Shown here: in pieces, positions 1 to 6,865 of the stretch
Layout of the letters: each line of letters opens with the position of its first letter
Numbering within the stretch: position 1 is the first letter of the stretch
Assembly: GCA_023398105.1 (NCBI GenBank)
Contig: JAEWST010000068.1
Span: 1-10,852 of the forward strand
Direction: 5' to 3'
DNA from: Bacillota bacterium
GTDB lineage: Bacteria; Bacillota; Clostridia; Acetivibrionales; DSM-1351
Length of the DNA stretch: 10,852 nucleotides
Position numbers and translations under genes: made by a program
Notes under the pieces: generated by a model
The model's input: the letters and a program-made list of their open reading frames with translations, nothing else
Database searches by the model: none
Told to the model about the DNA's origin: nothing

Positions 1-15
1 CCCCCACTTCTATAA
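1..15 (+). repeat. Dispersed repeat, copy A (cut by window edge)
   Basis: The first 15 bases, CCCCCACTTCTATAA, are identical to the right end of repeat copy C (4958-4972) and match copy B apart from the number of C residues. The left half of the unit would lie outside the window. The copy touches the stop codon of the YlbF-family gene (16-18), so it sits immediately 3' of that gene. Confidence 0.75.
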
Positions 16-402
16 TTAACCTTTGCAACCCCCACCACAGGATTTGCAACTCTCATCTGAGCAAGTAGGCTCGCCTGTAATTGAGAAAACAATTATATCA
101 TTTACTTTTTTCATTAATGCCTCTAAATTTGTCTTTGATACAAGATAATTATTAGTTACTTCATAATCATTAATTTCCTGCTGCTTTTCAAGTAATTTTA
201 TTCTAGCTTCATCAATTGCCTCAGTACCAGCATTTTCACGAGTAACCTTAACCATTTCTATTTGAAGCTGTTTGTATTCCTTCATCAATACATTTGACTT
301 TTCATCTGCTTTCATTGTAGCTTCAGCATCATTATAAGCCTTCATTTCCTTAGAATCTGCCATCATTAAACCAAGTTCTCTTGCCTTTTCAGTAATTTCC
401 AT
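16..402 (-). CDS. YlbF/YmcA-family protein with Cys-rich tail
   Basis: A 128-residue, mostly helical and charged protein of the Com_YlbF family. In B. subtilis the relatives YlbF, YmcA and YaaT form an Fe-S-containing complex that works with RNase Y in mRNA processing and affects competence, biofilm formation and sporulation. Visible here are a long amphipathic helical body (about residues 1-100) and a C-terminal tail with four cysteines spaced CX4CX2CX3C (residues 114, 119, 122, 126) set among glycines, which suits metal or Fe-S binding. I chose ATG at 400-402 because AAAGGTG (409-415) sits six bases upstream. The in-frame GTG at 409-411 lies inside that Shine-Dalgarno and would add only three residues. 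Position downstream of miaB matches ymcA in B. subtilis, but the Cys tail also recalls YlbF, so no symbol is given. The miaB stop is about 165 bases upstream, so co-transcription is possible. Confidence 0.9.
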   Translation of the reverse strand: MEITEKARELGLMMADSKEMKAYNDAEATMKADEKSNVLMKEYKQLQIEMVKVTRENAGTEAIDEARIKLLEKQQEINDYEVTNNYLVSKTNLEALMKKVNDIIVFSITGEPTCSDESCKSCGGGCKG

Positions 403-567
403 TTTTATCACCTTTCTGTGCTCTTAATTTTATTTTATATTTTAAATAATAAGTCTTATATTGTTTTACTATTTATATTTTACTCAGCTTTAATCTTTAA
501 TATTATTTATATCAGAAATCCAATTATGAAAGGATTTTTATGATATATAAAATTCATTTCAGTATCT

Positions 568-2001
568 CTAATCAAGCTTTCCGTTCAATGACCATGTCTG
601 TATCTCATCAATTTTAACCATTACTAGCTTTCCAACTAAGTCAGGACTGCCCTTAAAATTAACAATTTTATTTTGCCTTGTCCTGCCAGTATATGTGGTT
701 TTACTGTTTTTACTAAGCCCTTCAACTAGCACCTCTACTTCTTTCCCAAGAAGCTCATTATTAATCTTAAGGCTTATGGAATTTTGTAATTCTAATAGCC
801 TCTCAAATCTATCTTTCATAACCTCTTCTGGAATTTGTGACGGATTTTTTGCTGCAGGCGTACCTGTTCTCTTTGAATAAAGGAAAGTGTATGCCATATC
901 ATAGTTTGCCTTTTTGATAACGTCCAAAGTTTCTGCGAAGTCCTCTTCAGTTTCACCAGGAAATCCAACTATAATATCAGTAGTCAAGCCTATATCAGGT
1001 ATTTGCTCCTTAACCTTTGCAATTAAGTCTAAATACTGCTCCTTTGAGTATTTTCTATTCATATCTTCAAGAATTTTTGAACTGCCAGCTTGAACTGGCA
1101 AATGTAAATGCTCACAAACCTTGTCACAGTCACGAATTGCGTAAATCAATTCATCAGATATGTCTTTGGGATGAGAAGTAAAAAATCTAATACGTTCTAT
1201 TCCATCAATATTATTTAATTCTATCAATAAATTTGCAAATGTAAAAGCTCCTTCTAAATCCTTGCCATAGGAATTTACATTCTGACCCAACAAAGTTATT
1301 TCTTTACAGCCGTTCTCTGCTAATTTCTTAACTTCATTTTTTATTTCTTCAATGCCCCTACTACGCTCTCTGCCTCTTACATAGGGCACAATACAATAGG
1401 AGCAGAAATTATTACAGCCATACATGACGGTAACCCATGCCTTGAGTTTTTCATTTCTACTGATAGGCATATTCTCAGCAATTGAGCCTGTGGAATCCCA
1501 TACATCAATAACCATTTTCTTAGTTGTAATTGATGTATGGAGTAGTTCAGGCAGCTTATATAAATTGTGGGTGCCAAATATTATATCAACATGTCTGTAA
1601 ACCTTTTTAATATGTGCAACAACTTCAGGCTGCTGCATCATACAACCGCATATAGCAATAACTAGATTTGGATTTATTTCTTTTAATTTCTTTAAAGCTC
1701 CCAGATGTCCATAAACTTTTTGCTCGGCATTTTCACGTACACAGCAGGTATTAAATATAATAAAATTACTTTCAGAACGGTCAGTACCTTCAGAATATCC
1801 CATCTCAGAAAGCATTCCTGCAAGGCGTTCCGAATCATTTTCATTCATTTGGCAACCAAAAGTTTCAATACTGTATCTAAATGGCTTACCTAGCTTTATA
1901 GTCATATCCTGCACATAATGCTTAATAGTTTCTATATATTTATACTGCTCATTAATTTCTTCTTCAGATACTTTTGTTGTAACTCTTTTTCCCTCGCTCA
2001 A
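568..2001 (-). CDS. miaB: tRNA-2-methylthio-N6-isopentenyladenosine synthase MiaB
   Basis: A radical-SAM methylthiotransferase that adds the methylthio group to i6A37 in tRNAs reading UNN codons. Numbered from the upstream ATG at 2025, the N-terminal UPF0004 domain has its three cluster cysteines in ETFGCQMN (C58), NTCCVREN (C94) and CGCMMQQ (C128). The radical-SAM CX3CX2C motif is YGCNNFCSYC (C204, C208, C211). GFPGETEEDF and the closing TRAM domain (last ~65 residues) are typical. I prefer the TTG at 1999-2001 (477 residues) because GGAGG (2009-2013) lies seven bases before it, while the ATG eight codons upstream has no Shine-Dalgarno. Length and all motifs are intact. It follows the GNAT gene by 85 bases and precedes the YlbF-family gene, as miaB precedes ymcA in B. 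subtilis. The exact start is the only real uncertainty. Confidence 0.98.
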   Translation of the reverse strand: MSEGKRVTTKVSEEEINEQYKYIETIKHYVQDMTIKLGKPFRYSIETFGCQMNENDSERLAGMLSEMGYSEGTDRSESNFIIFNTCCVRENAEQKVYGHLGALKKLKEINPNLVIAICGCMMQQPEVVAHIKKVYRHVDIIFGTHNLYKLPELLHTSITTKKMVIDVWDSTGSIAENMPISRNEKLKAWVTVMYGCNNFCSYCIVPYVRGRERSRGIEEIKNEVKKLAENGCKEITLLGQNVNSYGKDLEGAFTFANLLIELNNIDGIERIRFFTSHPKDISDELIYAIRDCDKVCEHLHLPVQAGSSKILEDMNRKYSKEQYLDLIAKVKEQIPDIGLTTDIIVGFPGETEEDFAETLDVIKKANYDMAYTFLYSKRTGTPAAKNPSQIPEEVMKDRFERLLELQNSISLKINNELLGKEVEVLVEGLSKNSKTTYTGRTRQNKIVNFKGSPDLVGKLVMVKIDEIQTWSLNGKLD

Positions 2002-2008
2002 AACTATT

Positions 2009-2013
2009 CCTCC
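2009..2013 (-). promoter_or_regulatory. Shine-Dalgarno that selects the miaB TTG start
   Basis: GGAGG on the minus strand, seven bases before TTG (1999-2001). It lies inside the reading frame opened by ATG 2023-2025, which itself has no purine-rich site upstream. This favours the shorter protein. Confidence 0.75.
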
Positions 2014-2086
2014 ATAGTTTAACATTAATCAAATAATATCATAACATACAAAGGCTATTATAACATACAATTTTGCAATTTAAATA

Positions 2087-2641
2087 TTATAAATATATTC
2101 TAAATTTTTCTATTACGACATCATGCCCCGCATATACTAAAGTATTTATCTCTTTTGTACTAACAAATCCAAATTTCTCATAAAAGTTTACAGCTCTATC
2201 GTTTTCTTTAATGACCCATAAATAGCAGCTTTTACAGCCATGATCTTTCAGTTTGTCAATGGCAAATTTAGTTAATTCATAGCCTTGTTTTGTTGACCAA
2301 TACTCTGGCAATACATATAATGAAATTATCTCACCTTCATAGGATGCAGAACACTCTGTTTTAAAATCTAAACAGTCTTCCTTGAATTCTGAATAGTCTA
2401 CCACCTTGCACTGTTCAATTCCATAAGTAACTGTACCTGTAATTAAACCCTCCAGTTCAAATACTGCTGCCTCATGAATATTATTAACAAATGCTCTGGT
2501 GAACAATGGTATCCACCCATCATCTGAAATGTTATTTAAGTATTCAATGGGAATATATTTGTCATATGCACCTTTCCAGGTTCTAGCATGAACATAGCTC
2601 ATTGCTTTTACATCATTAACATTTGCTAAACGTACACCCAT
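2087..2641 (-). CDS. GNAT-family N-acetyltransferase
   Basis: A 184-residue soluble protein with the GNAT fold; substrate unknown. It opens with a typical GNAT first strand and helix (VRLANVNDVKAMSYVHARTW). The beta4 segment GEIISLYVLPEYW (residues 103-115) is followed by the acetyl-CoA loop region STKQGYEL (116-123), and motif B is NDRAVNFYEKFGF (147-159). The loop is degenerate: the first glycine of the usual Q/R-x-x-G-x-G pattern aligns with Lys118, while Gly120 is kept. Between strands there is an extra acidic stretch with Cys90 and Cys97. ATG at 2639-2641 is preceded by GGGGTGAT with somewhat long spacing. It lies upstream of miaB in the same direction and may share its transcript. Such genes vary between strains, and neighbours do not reveal the substrate. 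Confidence 0.9.
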   Translation of the reverse strand: MGVRLANVNDVKAMSYVHARTWKGAYDKYIPIEYLNNISDDGWIPLFTRAFVNNIHEAAVFELEGLITGTVTYGIEQCKVVDYSEFKEDCLDFKTECSASYEGEIISLYVLPEYWSTKQGYELTKFAIDKLKDHGCKSCYLWVIKENDRAVNFYEKFGFVSTKEINTLVYAGHDVVIEKFRIYL

Positions 2642-2718
2642 AAGTTATATCACCCCGCTGGTTCCTCTGGCTAATTATTCTTTTTGATATGCTAGAGTTT
2701 GATGTATTCTTTAAATAA

Positions 2719-2746
2719 ATTATATACATTTTAGCGTTATTTACAA
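2719..2746 (-). promoter_or_regulatory. Candidate sigma-A promoter of the GNAT-miaB unit
   Basis: On the minus strand, TTGTAA (-35, 2741-2746, four of six matches) is separated by 16 bases from TATAAT (-10, 2719-2724, perfect). It lies about 80 bases before the GNAT start and just downstream, in transcript direction, of repeat copy B. AT-rich DNA produces such matches by chance, so confidence is limited. Confidence 0.4.
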
Positions 2747-2766
2747 TTAGAATTAAAAGAGCAACG

Positions 2767-2802
2767 ATATAACGAGGCAGGAAAATGTCCCCACTTCTAT
2801 AA
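2767..2802 (+). repeat. Dispersed repeat, copy B
   Basis: A 36-base unit starting ATATAACGAGGCA and ending TGTCCCCACTTCTATAA. It matches copies C and D with a few substitutions and has four rather than five Cs in the C-run. It lies in the divergent gap between the GNAT and thioesterase genes, on the plus strand. Confidence 0.85.
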
Positions 2803-3201
2803 ATTCGTGTGATTGCATTATCATTATTTAAAATATAGTAGCTATCTCATTAATAAGGTTTTGCTTATACATTATAGATCATTATGATTCAATTAAACAT
2901 CCTATGTCTCGCAATAATTTCACAAAAATAAACCCTTATATTTATCATTTAACAGGGGTTTTAATATAAGAAATGAGTTTTTAATTTCTTGAAGCGTTGT
3001 ATTAGTATTCCAGTTTGCTATATAATTAATTCTATGCTTGTCATAAATAATACTATTTCGTATTTAAAATATAAAAAACAATATATTTATTTAAGCCAAT
3101 ATTTTTTAATCGCCGATTGATGCGGTGCACTATATATGTAATGGCTAATAGTATTGAACAACATTTTAAGCATAATTTTTATTATACAAGGAGAAATTGC
3201 A

Positions 3202-3621
3202 ATGGAAAAAGATATTATAAAGTTTTTTGAGAAAGATAGATTTGCTCATTATGTTGGAATTGAGCTTATAAAAGTTGAACCGAGCTATGCTGTTGCCAGT
3301 TTAAAACTTGAAGATAAGCATTTAAATGGCTTGAATGCTGTACAAGGTGGTGCTATATATACTTTAGCAGATTTTGCTTTTGCAGCGGCAACAAATTCAA
3401 ATGGACTAGCAACTGTTGGAATCAATTGCAGCATCACTTACTTTAAAGCTCCAAAAGGCACTGTTATTACAGCTAAGGCTAAAGAAACCTCTGCTGAAAA
3501 GAAAATTTGCGGCTGCGATGTTGAGATACTTGATGAGGATGGTACACTTGTAGCAAAATTTAGCGGGACGGGTTACAGAATTAATAAAACAATTGATTAT
3601 AGAGAGGGAACGGTCACATAA
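3202..3621 (+). CDS. PaaI-family hotdog-fold thioesterase
   Basis: A 139-residue single hotdog domain of the PaaI/YdiI-like acyl-CoA thioesterase group, expected to hydrolyse acyl-CoA thioesters in the cytoplasm; substrate unknown. The signature region is HLNGLNAVQGGAIYTLADF (residues 40-58), containing Asn42, the GG pair and Asp57, the family's usual acidic catalytic residue. The His that often precedes GG in PaaI proteins is Gln48 here, a variant I believe occurs in related proteins. The end strand SGTGYRI is also typical. ATG at 3202-3204 is chosen because AAGGAG lies eight bases upstream (3188-3193); an in-frame TTG at 3154 has no such site. It is the only plus-strand gene in the window and is bounded by gaps on both sides, so it is probably transcribed alone and may have been inserted into this otherwise co-oriented block. 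Confidence 0.92.
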   Translation: MEKDIIKFFEKDRFAHYVGIELIKVEPSYAVASLKLEDKHLNGLNAVQGGAIYTLADFAFAAATNSNGLATVGINCSITYFKAPKGTVITAKAKETSAEKKICGCDVEILDEDGTLVAKFSGTGYRINKTIDYREGTVT

Positions 3622-3666
3622 TCAAACAATTCATATAGTTTTAAAAACCATGGTAATAGTCTTGGC

Positions 3667-3741
3667 AAACTCAAAAGAAATAGGTTTTAGTTCCAAAGGT
3701 ATACTATCGGCTAATGACATTTGAGTTTTTCAGCCGATAGT
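3667..3741. other. Inverted repeat able to form an H-type pseudoknot
   Basis: ACTATCGGCT (3703-3712) pairs perfectly with AGCCGATAGT (3732-3741) around a 19-base loop. That loop contains TTTGAGTTT (3720-3728), which is perfectly complementary to AAACTCAAA upstream (3667-3675). The order of the four arms is that of an H-type pseudoknot. It lies between the converging ends of the thioesterase and ylzJ genes, where a terminator would be expected, but neither strand shows a T-run straight after the stem. Confidence 0.6.
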
Positions 3742-3767
3742 AACTGCTTGACATCTAATAATTCATC

Positions 3768-3983
3768 CTAAACTTTAGCACCCGGCTGCAATTTAGGATT
3801 TAGATAGTCTTTAGGATTTGTACTTAATATTCTTTCTATTCTAAGTTCTGTATTGTTTGATCTTGAAACTTGTACCGTAACTCCATCGACATTCATTTCT
3901 GCAAAGCTCGTATTTGCTGATTTTTCACCAAAGCCCTGATTTCCAAAAACGACACTTGTATCATAAATAGAATAAAAAATCAT
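3768..3983 (-). CDS. ylzJ: YlzJ-like small protein
   Basis: A 71-residue protein of unknown function, recognised as YlzJ-like by its size, its start (MIFYSIYD) and its place directly after tepA, as in B. subtilis. The N-terminal part is probably beta-rich; a basic central stretch (VQVSRSNNTELRIERILSTNP) precedes a short proline- and lysine-containing tail ending QPGAKV. No signal peptide, membrane segment or cysteine is visible. Its ATG (3981-3983) overlaps the tepA stop in an ATGA arrangement, and a GGAGG inside the end of tepA lies nine bases before it, so the two are almost certainly co-translated. In B. subtilis spoIIIE follows; here the pseudoknot-like structure and the opposing thioesterase follow instead. 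The role is unknown, with a link to TepA suggested by coupling only. Confidence 0.85.
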   Translation of the reverse strand: MIFYSIYDTSVVFGNQGFGEKSANTSFAEMNVDGVTVQVSRSNNTELRIERILSTNPKDYLNPKLQPGAKV

Positions 3984-4723
3984 TGCAGCATACCTCCTGA
4001 ATTTGTTTCAGCCTTTTTCTTTCTATTTTCCTCTATAAGTTCATTAAGCTTGGCAATTGCATCTGATAAACCGCCAACTGCATCAATTAAGCCTGTTTGA
4101 ACTGCTTCTTCACCGAATAAAACAACACCGACATCATTTGCTAACTCACCTGTTTTGAGCATTAGCTCCTTGAATTTTTCTTTTGTAATTTTTGCATGAC
4201 TACATACAAACTTCACAACTCTCTCCTGCATTTTATTAAAATACTCATAGGTTTGGGGCACTCCTATAACCATACCGTTAAGCCTGATAGGATGTATTGT
4301 CATCGTTGCAGAACTTGCTATATAACAATAATCAGCTGAAACTGCCATCGGAACTCCAATGCTGTGCCCACCACCTAATACTATGGAAACTGAAGGCTTA
4401 GATAAGCTTGCTATCATCTCAGATATTGCCAGCCCTGCCTCAACATCTCCTCCTACAGTATTTAGGACCAATAGCAACCCTTCAATTTGCTTACTTTCTT
4501 CAATAGCAACCAGTTGAGGGATAACATGTTCATACTTTGTAGTCTTATTGTGAGGCGGCAATAGAATATGTCCTTCAACCTGACCTATTATAGATAGGCA
4601 ATGTATATTGCTTTCTTCCTGAGGCAAATTTGTTGTGCCCAATTCCTTTATTTGTTGAATTTCATTATTTTGTTTTTCATTCTCTGTAGGCTGTGTATCT
4701 GGTGTTTGTGTATTATTATTCAA
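3980..4723 (-). CDS. tepA: ClpP-like serine protease TepA
   Basis: A 247-residue member of the ClpP/crotonase superfamily (S14). B. subtilis TepA was named for an effect on protein translocation and has also been linked to breakdown of small acid-soluble proteins during spore outgrowth. The first ~38 residues are a polar N/Q/T/E-rich tail with no signal peptide. The core runs from about residue 40 to 225: NTVGGDVEAG (88-97) forms the oxyanion-hole region, Ser121 in GGGHSIG is the likely nucleophile and His144 in TIHP the likely base, as in ClpP. GEEAVQTGLID is the usual late-domain helix and strand. The start is TTG (4721-4723), preceded by AAAGAGGT (4733-4740). The short Lys-rich end carries the ylzJ ribosome-binding site. 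It lies downstream of dpaB but separated by 460 bases, so it probably has its own promoter. Confidence 0.92.
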   Translation of the reverse strand: MNNNTQTPDTQPTENEKQNNEIQQIKELGTTNLPQEESNIHCLSIIGQVEGHILLPPHNKTTKYEHVIPQLVAIEESKQIEGLLLVLNTVGGDVEAGLAISEMIASLSKPSVSIVLGGGHSIGVPMAVSADYCYIASSATMTIHPIRLNGMVIGVPQTYEYFNKMQERVVKFVCSHAKITKEKFKELMLKTGELANDVGVVLFGEEAVQTGLIDAVGGLSDAIAKLNELIEENRKKKAETNSGGMLQ

Positions 4724-5183
4724 TTTGTTTGTACCTCTTTTTATAAAAATATTTTATATAATTATTTGTATTGCATTAAAAATGTTATATAATGGCCACT
4801 TGCTTATTTTATGAGCTACCTTAGGCAGAGCTTTAAAATGAGTCTTGTATATTTTAATTGGCAAGAGTACTACATTTAATAGTATATATTTTTTACAAAA
4901 ATAAATACACATAGATAAATTTTACTTGTTTTTTAATATAACAAGGCAATAAAATGTCCCCCACTTCTATAAAATACGTCATTACGTCCTGTCATAATTA
5001 TTTATATATATTCAATAATCCTTATAATAAAAATAGCCTATATTCCCTAATATATGTAGAACATATTTATGAAATATAAGCTTTTCTATTTTGATTTCTG
5101 AACGGATAAAGAATTTAATTTGCAAATTTAACTTATGTTTACTATCGTTCAGCAAGCTCTATTTAAACTAAACTTTTAAAATT
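4724..5183. other. Gene-free interval between dpaB and tepA
   Basis: A 460-base AT-rich gap. It holds the tepA Shine-Dalgarno, repeat copy C (4936-4972) and a perfect 12-base palindrome AATTTGCAAATT at about 5117. No reading frame with a ribosome-binding site was found, and no clear intrinsic terminator follows dpaB. In B. subtilis the corresponding place holds asd, dapG and an RNase J gene. Confidence 0.7.
4936..4972 (+). repeat. Dispersed repeat, copy C
   Basis: A 37-base unit starting ATATAACAAGGCA and ending TGTCCCCCACTTCTATAA. It differs from copies B and D in a few positions (AACAAGG for AACGAGG, AATAAAA for AGGAAAA or AAGAAAA). It lies on the plus strand, about 210 bases upstream of the tepA start and downstream of dpaB. 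Confidence 0.85.
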
Positions 5184-5774
5184 TCAAATATTCTTACTAA
5201 TAAGTATTGGCTGCATTTGTATACTTTGCAATGCACTCTGAACTGCAAACAATATCTGATCAAAGTCTGCAACCAGTGAAGTACATTTTTTTATTGGATC
5301 ATCTTGCCCAAAGGGAACCATATATATATTTTTCATATTAAGTAAAATTCCAATGTTTTTAGCATTTGCACTTAACCCGTCATTTGTTGAAACTGCGATA
5401 ACTACAGGACGCATATTTCTAAGATGTGCTTTACATGCCATTGTAACTGGTCCATCAGTTACAGCATTTGCTATTTTTGCAATTGTATTACCTGTACATG
5501 GTGCAATCACTAATATGTCTAATAAACCCTTTGGACCTATTGGTTCAGCTTCAACAATAGTATTGATAGGCTTCTTCCCAGTTATAACTGTTAACTTATT
5601 TTTCAAATCTTCTGCTGTTCCAAATCTTGTATCAAATTTATCTACAGATTCAGAAATAATAGGTAATACATCTGCACCCTCTTTTACTAAAATTTCAATC
5701 TGTGGGATTGTTTTAGTAAAGGTACAAAATGAACCTGTAATTGCAAATCCAACTCTTACTCCCTCAAGTAACAT
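5184..5774 (-). CDS. dpaB: Dipicolinate synthase subunit B
   Basis: A 196-residue flavoprotein-fold subunit (SpoVFB) that acts with DpaA in the mother cell to make dipicolinic acid from dihydrodipicolinate, the lysine-pathway intermediate. DPA then enters the spore core with calcium. Signatures are the phosphate-binding loop AITGSFCTF (residues 11-19), LDILVIAPCTGNTIAKIANAVTDGP (about 85-109) and ACKAHLRNMRPVVIAVSTNDGLS, characteristic of the family. Related folds are the flavin enzymes UbiX and Dfp. The ATG (5772-5774) lies two bases past the dpaA stop, and TTGGGGGT inside the dpaA end supplies the ribosome-binding site, so the pair is one operon. No terminator was found after it. Unlike B. 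subtilis, asd and dapG do not follow. Confidence 0.97.
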   Translation of the reverse strand: MLLEGVRVGFAITGSFCTFTKTIPQIEILVKEGADVLPIISESVDKFDTRFGTAEDLKNKLTVITGKKPINTIVEAEPIGPKGLLDILVIAPCTGNTIAKIANAVTDGPVTMACKAHLRNMRPVVIAVSTNDGLSANAKNIGILLNMKNIYMVPFGQDDPIKKCTSLVADFDQILFAVQSALQSIQMQPILISKNI

Positions 5775-5776
5775 TA

Positions 5777-6649
5777 TTATACCCCCAACTCTTCTATAAT
5801 ATTGTAAGTGGTGTCCTTCATAAATTCTGCAGCTGTTACAGGAGCAACTTTACCTGGAAGTGAGAGTGCCCATATTGCTTTTAAGCCAAGTTCTTTTGCT
5901 TTTTCAAAATCCACCCCACCTGGTTTAGAGGCTAAATCTATAATTAGGCAATTAGAATTTAAAGCTTTCAATACTTCATTATTTAATATTATAGATGGTA
6001 TAGTATTGAACAGAACATTTATTGATTTTACTGTATTAGATAGCTCACTCAATAAAACTGGCTTATAGCCATAGTTTCTTATCCAGGCTAAATCTGAATA
6101 TTTTCTTGCTTCTACATAGACATTTGCACCCATTCCGGTCAGCACTTTAGCTAAAGTCTTGCCAATTCTGCCAAACCCAAGAATTAGTGCATTACTATTA
6201 TGTAAAGTAGTGGGCATTTCTTCTAATGCTATTTGGATTGCTCCCTCTGCTGTTGGAATTGCATTTAACACTGCCATTTCTTCTCTTTCCAATAAATCAA
6301 CTGTATAAACATTGTAAACCTGTGCCATGTGGCTGATTTTATCACTTATTCTGCCAGCAATAAACAATTGATTTTTATTTATACATTTGAATACTTCGTT
6401 AATATAGATTTTATCGTTATGAAAGGGTGCATTTAATAACTCATTGTCATTTGAACAAGGTATAGGTCCAATTACAACATCAGTCTCATTAATTGCTTCC
6501 GCAATAGCATTACTTTGCTTTAATTTTATTTCGAAGCCTGCATTACTAAAGCCATATATATTAACAGAGTTGCCTTCAGCAGCAATTAACTCAGCCAACT
6601 TTACACTTCTTAAGTCTCCGCCTATAATGCTAAATTTTTTGTCTCCCAC
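5777..6649 (-). CDS. dpaA: Dipicolinate synthase subunit A
   Basis: A 290-residue NAD(P)-dependent subunit (SpoVFA) that pairs with DpaB to oxidise dihydrodipicolinate to dipicolinate during sporulation. The N-terminal domain begins KKFSIIGGDLRS (residues 4-15), the conserved linker PTAEGAIQIALEE spans about 132-144, and a Rossmann glycine motif GFGRIG lies at 158-163. IIDLASKPGGVDF and ALSLPGKVAPVTAAE near the end are family hallmarks. The start is GTG (6647-6649), with an excellent GAGGAGG (6657-6663) seven bases upstream. It is the first gene of the dpaAB operon. The M16 gene upstream is shut off by a strong terminator, and a sigma-K-like promoter lies between them, consistent with mother-cell expression. 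Length and motifs are normal. Confidence 0.97.
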   Translation of the reverse strand: MGDKKFSIIGGDLRSVKLAELIAAEGNSVNIYGFSNAGFEIKLKQSNAIAEAINETDVVIGPIPCSNDNELLNAPFHNDKIYINEVFKCINKNQLFIAGRISDKISHMAQVYNVYTVDLLEREEMAVLNAIPTAEGAIQIALEEMPTTLHNSNALILGFGRIGKTLAKVLTGMGANVYVEARKYSDLAWIRNYGYKPVLLSELSNTVKSINVLFNTIPSIILNNEVLKALNSNCLIIDLASKPGGVDFEKAKELGLKAIWALSLPGKVAPVTAAEFMKDTTYNIIEELGV

Positions 6650-6818
6650 AAAAAGTCCTCCTCATCTTATACTAATTTGCTCAAGAAAGATTTGCTTCGC
6701 TCAGTTATTTAGTTCAAATTGAGTATTCTTCGTTCGTTAGAAACCCACACAAGTAACTGCTTTATTTAATGAGAAACAGTATTATAATTGAATAATATAC
6801 CAATTATGACGACTAATA

Positions 6819-6846
6819 TATCTTATGTACTAAGTAAATGCCAAGT
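6819..6846 (-). promoter_or_regulatory. Candidate sigma-K promoter for dpaAB
   Basis: On the minus strand CATAAGATA (6819-6827) fits the sigma-K -10 pattern CATANNNTA exactly. An AC dinucleotide within GGCAC (6845-6846) is 17 bases upstream, as expected for the -35. It begins about 20 bases beyond the M16 terminator and would give a leader of roughly 160 bases before the dpaA GTG. B. subtilis spoVF is sigma-K dependent, which supports the reading. The consensus is short and the DNA AT-rich, so chance remains possible. Confidence 0.5.
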
Positions 6847-6865
6847 GCCTGTACAAGATTTATAT

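Larger units (their letters stand above)
2642..3201. other. Gene-free interval between GNAT and thioesterase
   Basis: About 560 very AT-rich bases. They hold the GNAT promoter candidate, repeat copy B (2767-2802) and a weak AAACCC/GGGTTT inverted repeat (2930-2935 with 2956-2961, loop of 20). I found no convincing reading frame. The two flanking genes diverge from this gap, so it must carry promoters for both; I could not identify a good one for the thioesterase. Confidence 0.7.

Noticed and set aside
513..538. AAATCC/GGATTT hairpin after the miaB stop, considered as a terminator
   Set aside because: Six AT-rich pairs, a ten-base loop and no T-run on the minus strand where miaB would need it; it fits chance in AT-rich DNA.
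2930..2961. AAACCC/GGGTTT inverted repeat in the GNAT-thioesterase gap, considered as a terminator
   Set aside because: Only six pairs with a 20-base loop and no proper T-run; no gene ends nearby that would need it.
4601..4792. 63-codon hydrophobic plus-strand frame across the tepA start, considered as a small membrane protein or toxin
   Set aside because: Most of it is antisense to the tepA N-terminus; the hydrophobicity is explained by the complement of Asn/Gln/Lys codons, and no ribosome-binding site precedes it.
5353..5799. 148-codon open frame on the plus strand opposite dpaB
   Set aside because: It is antisense to the whole conserved part of dpaB and resembles no known family; treated as a shadow frame.
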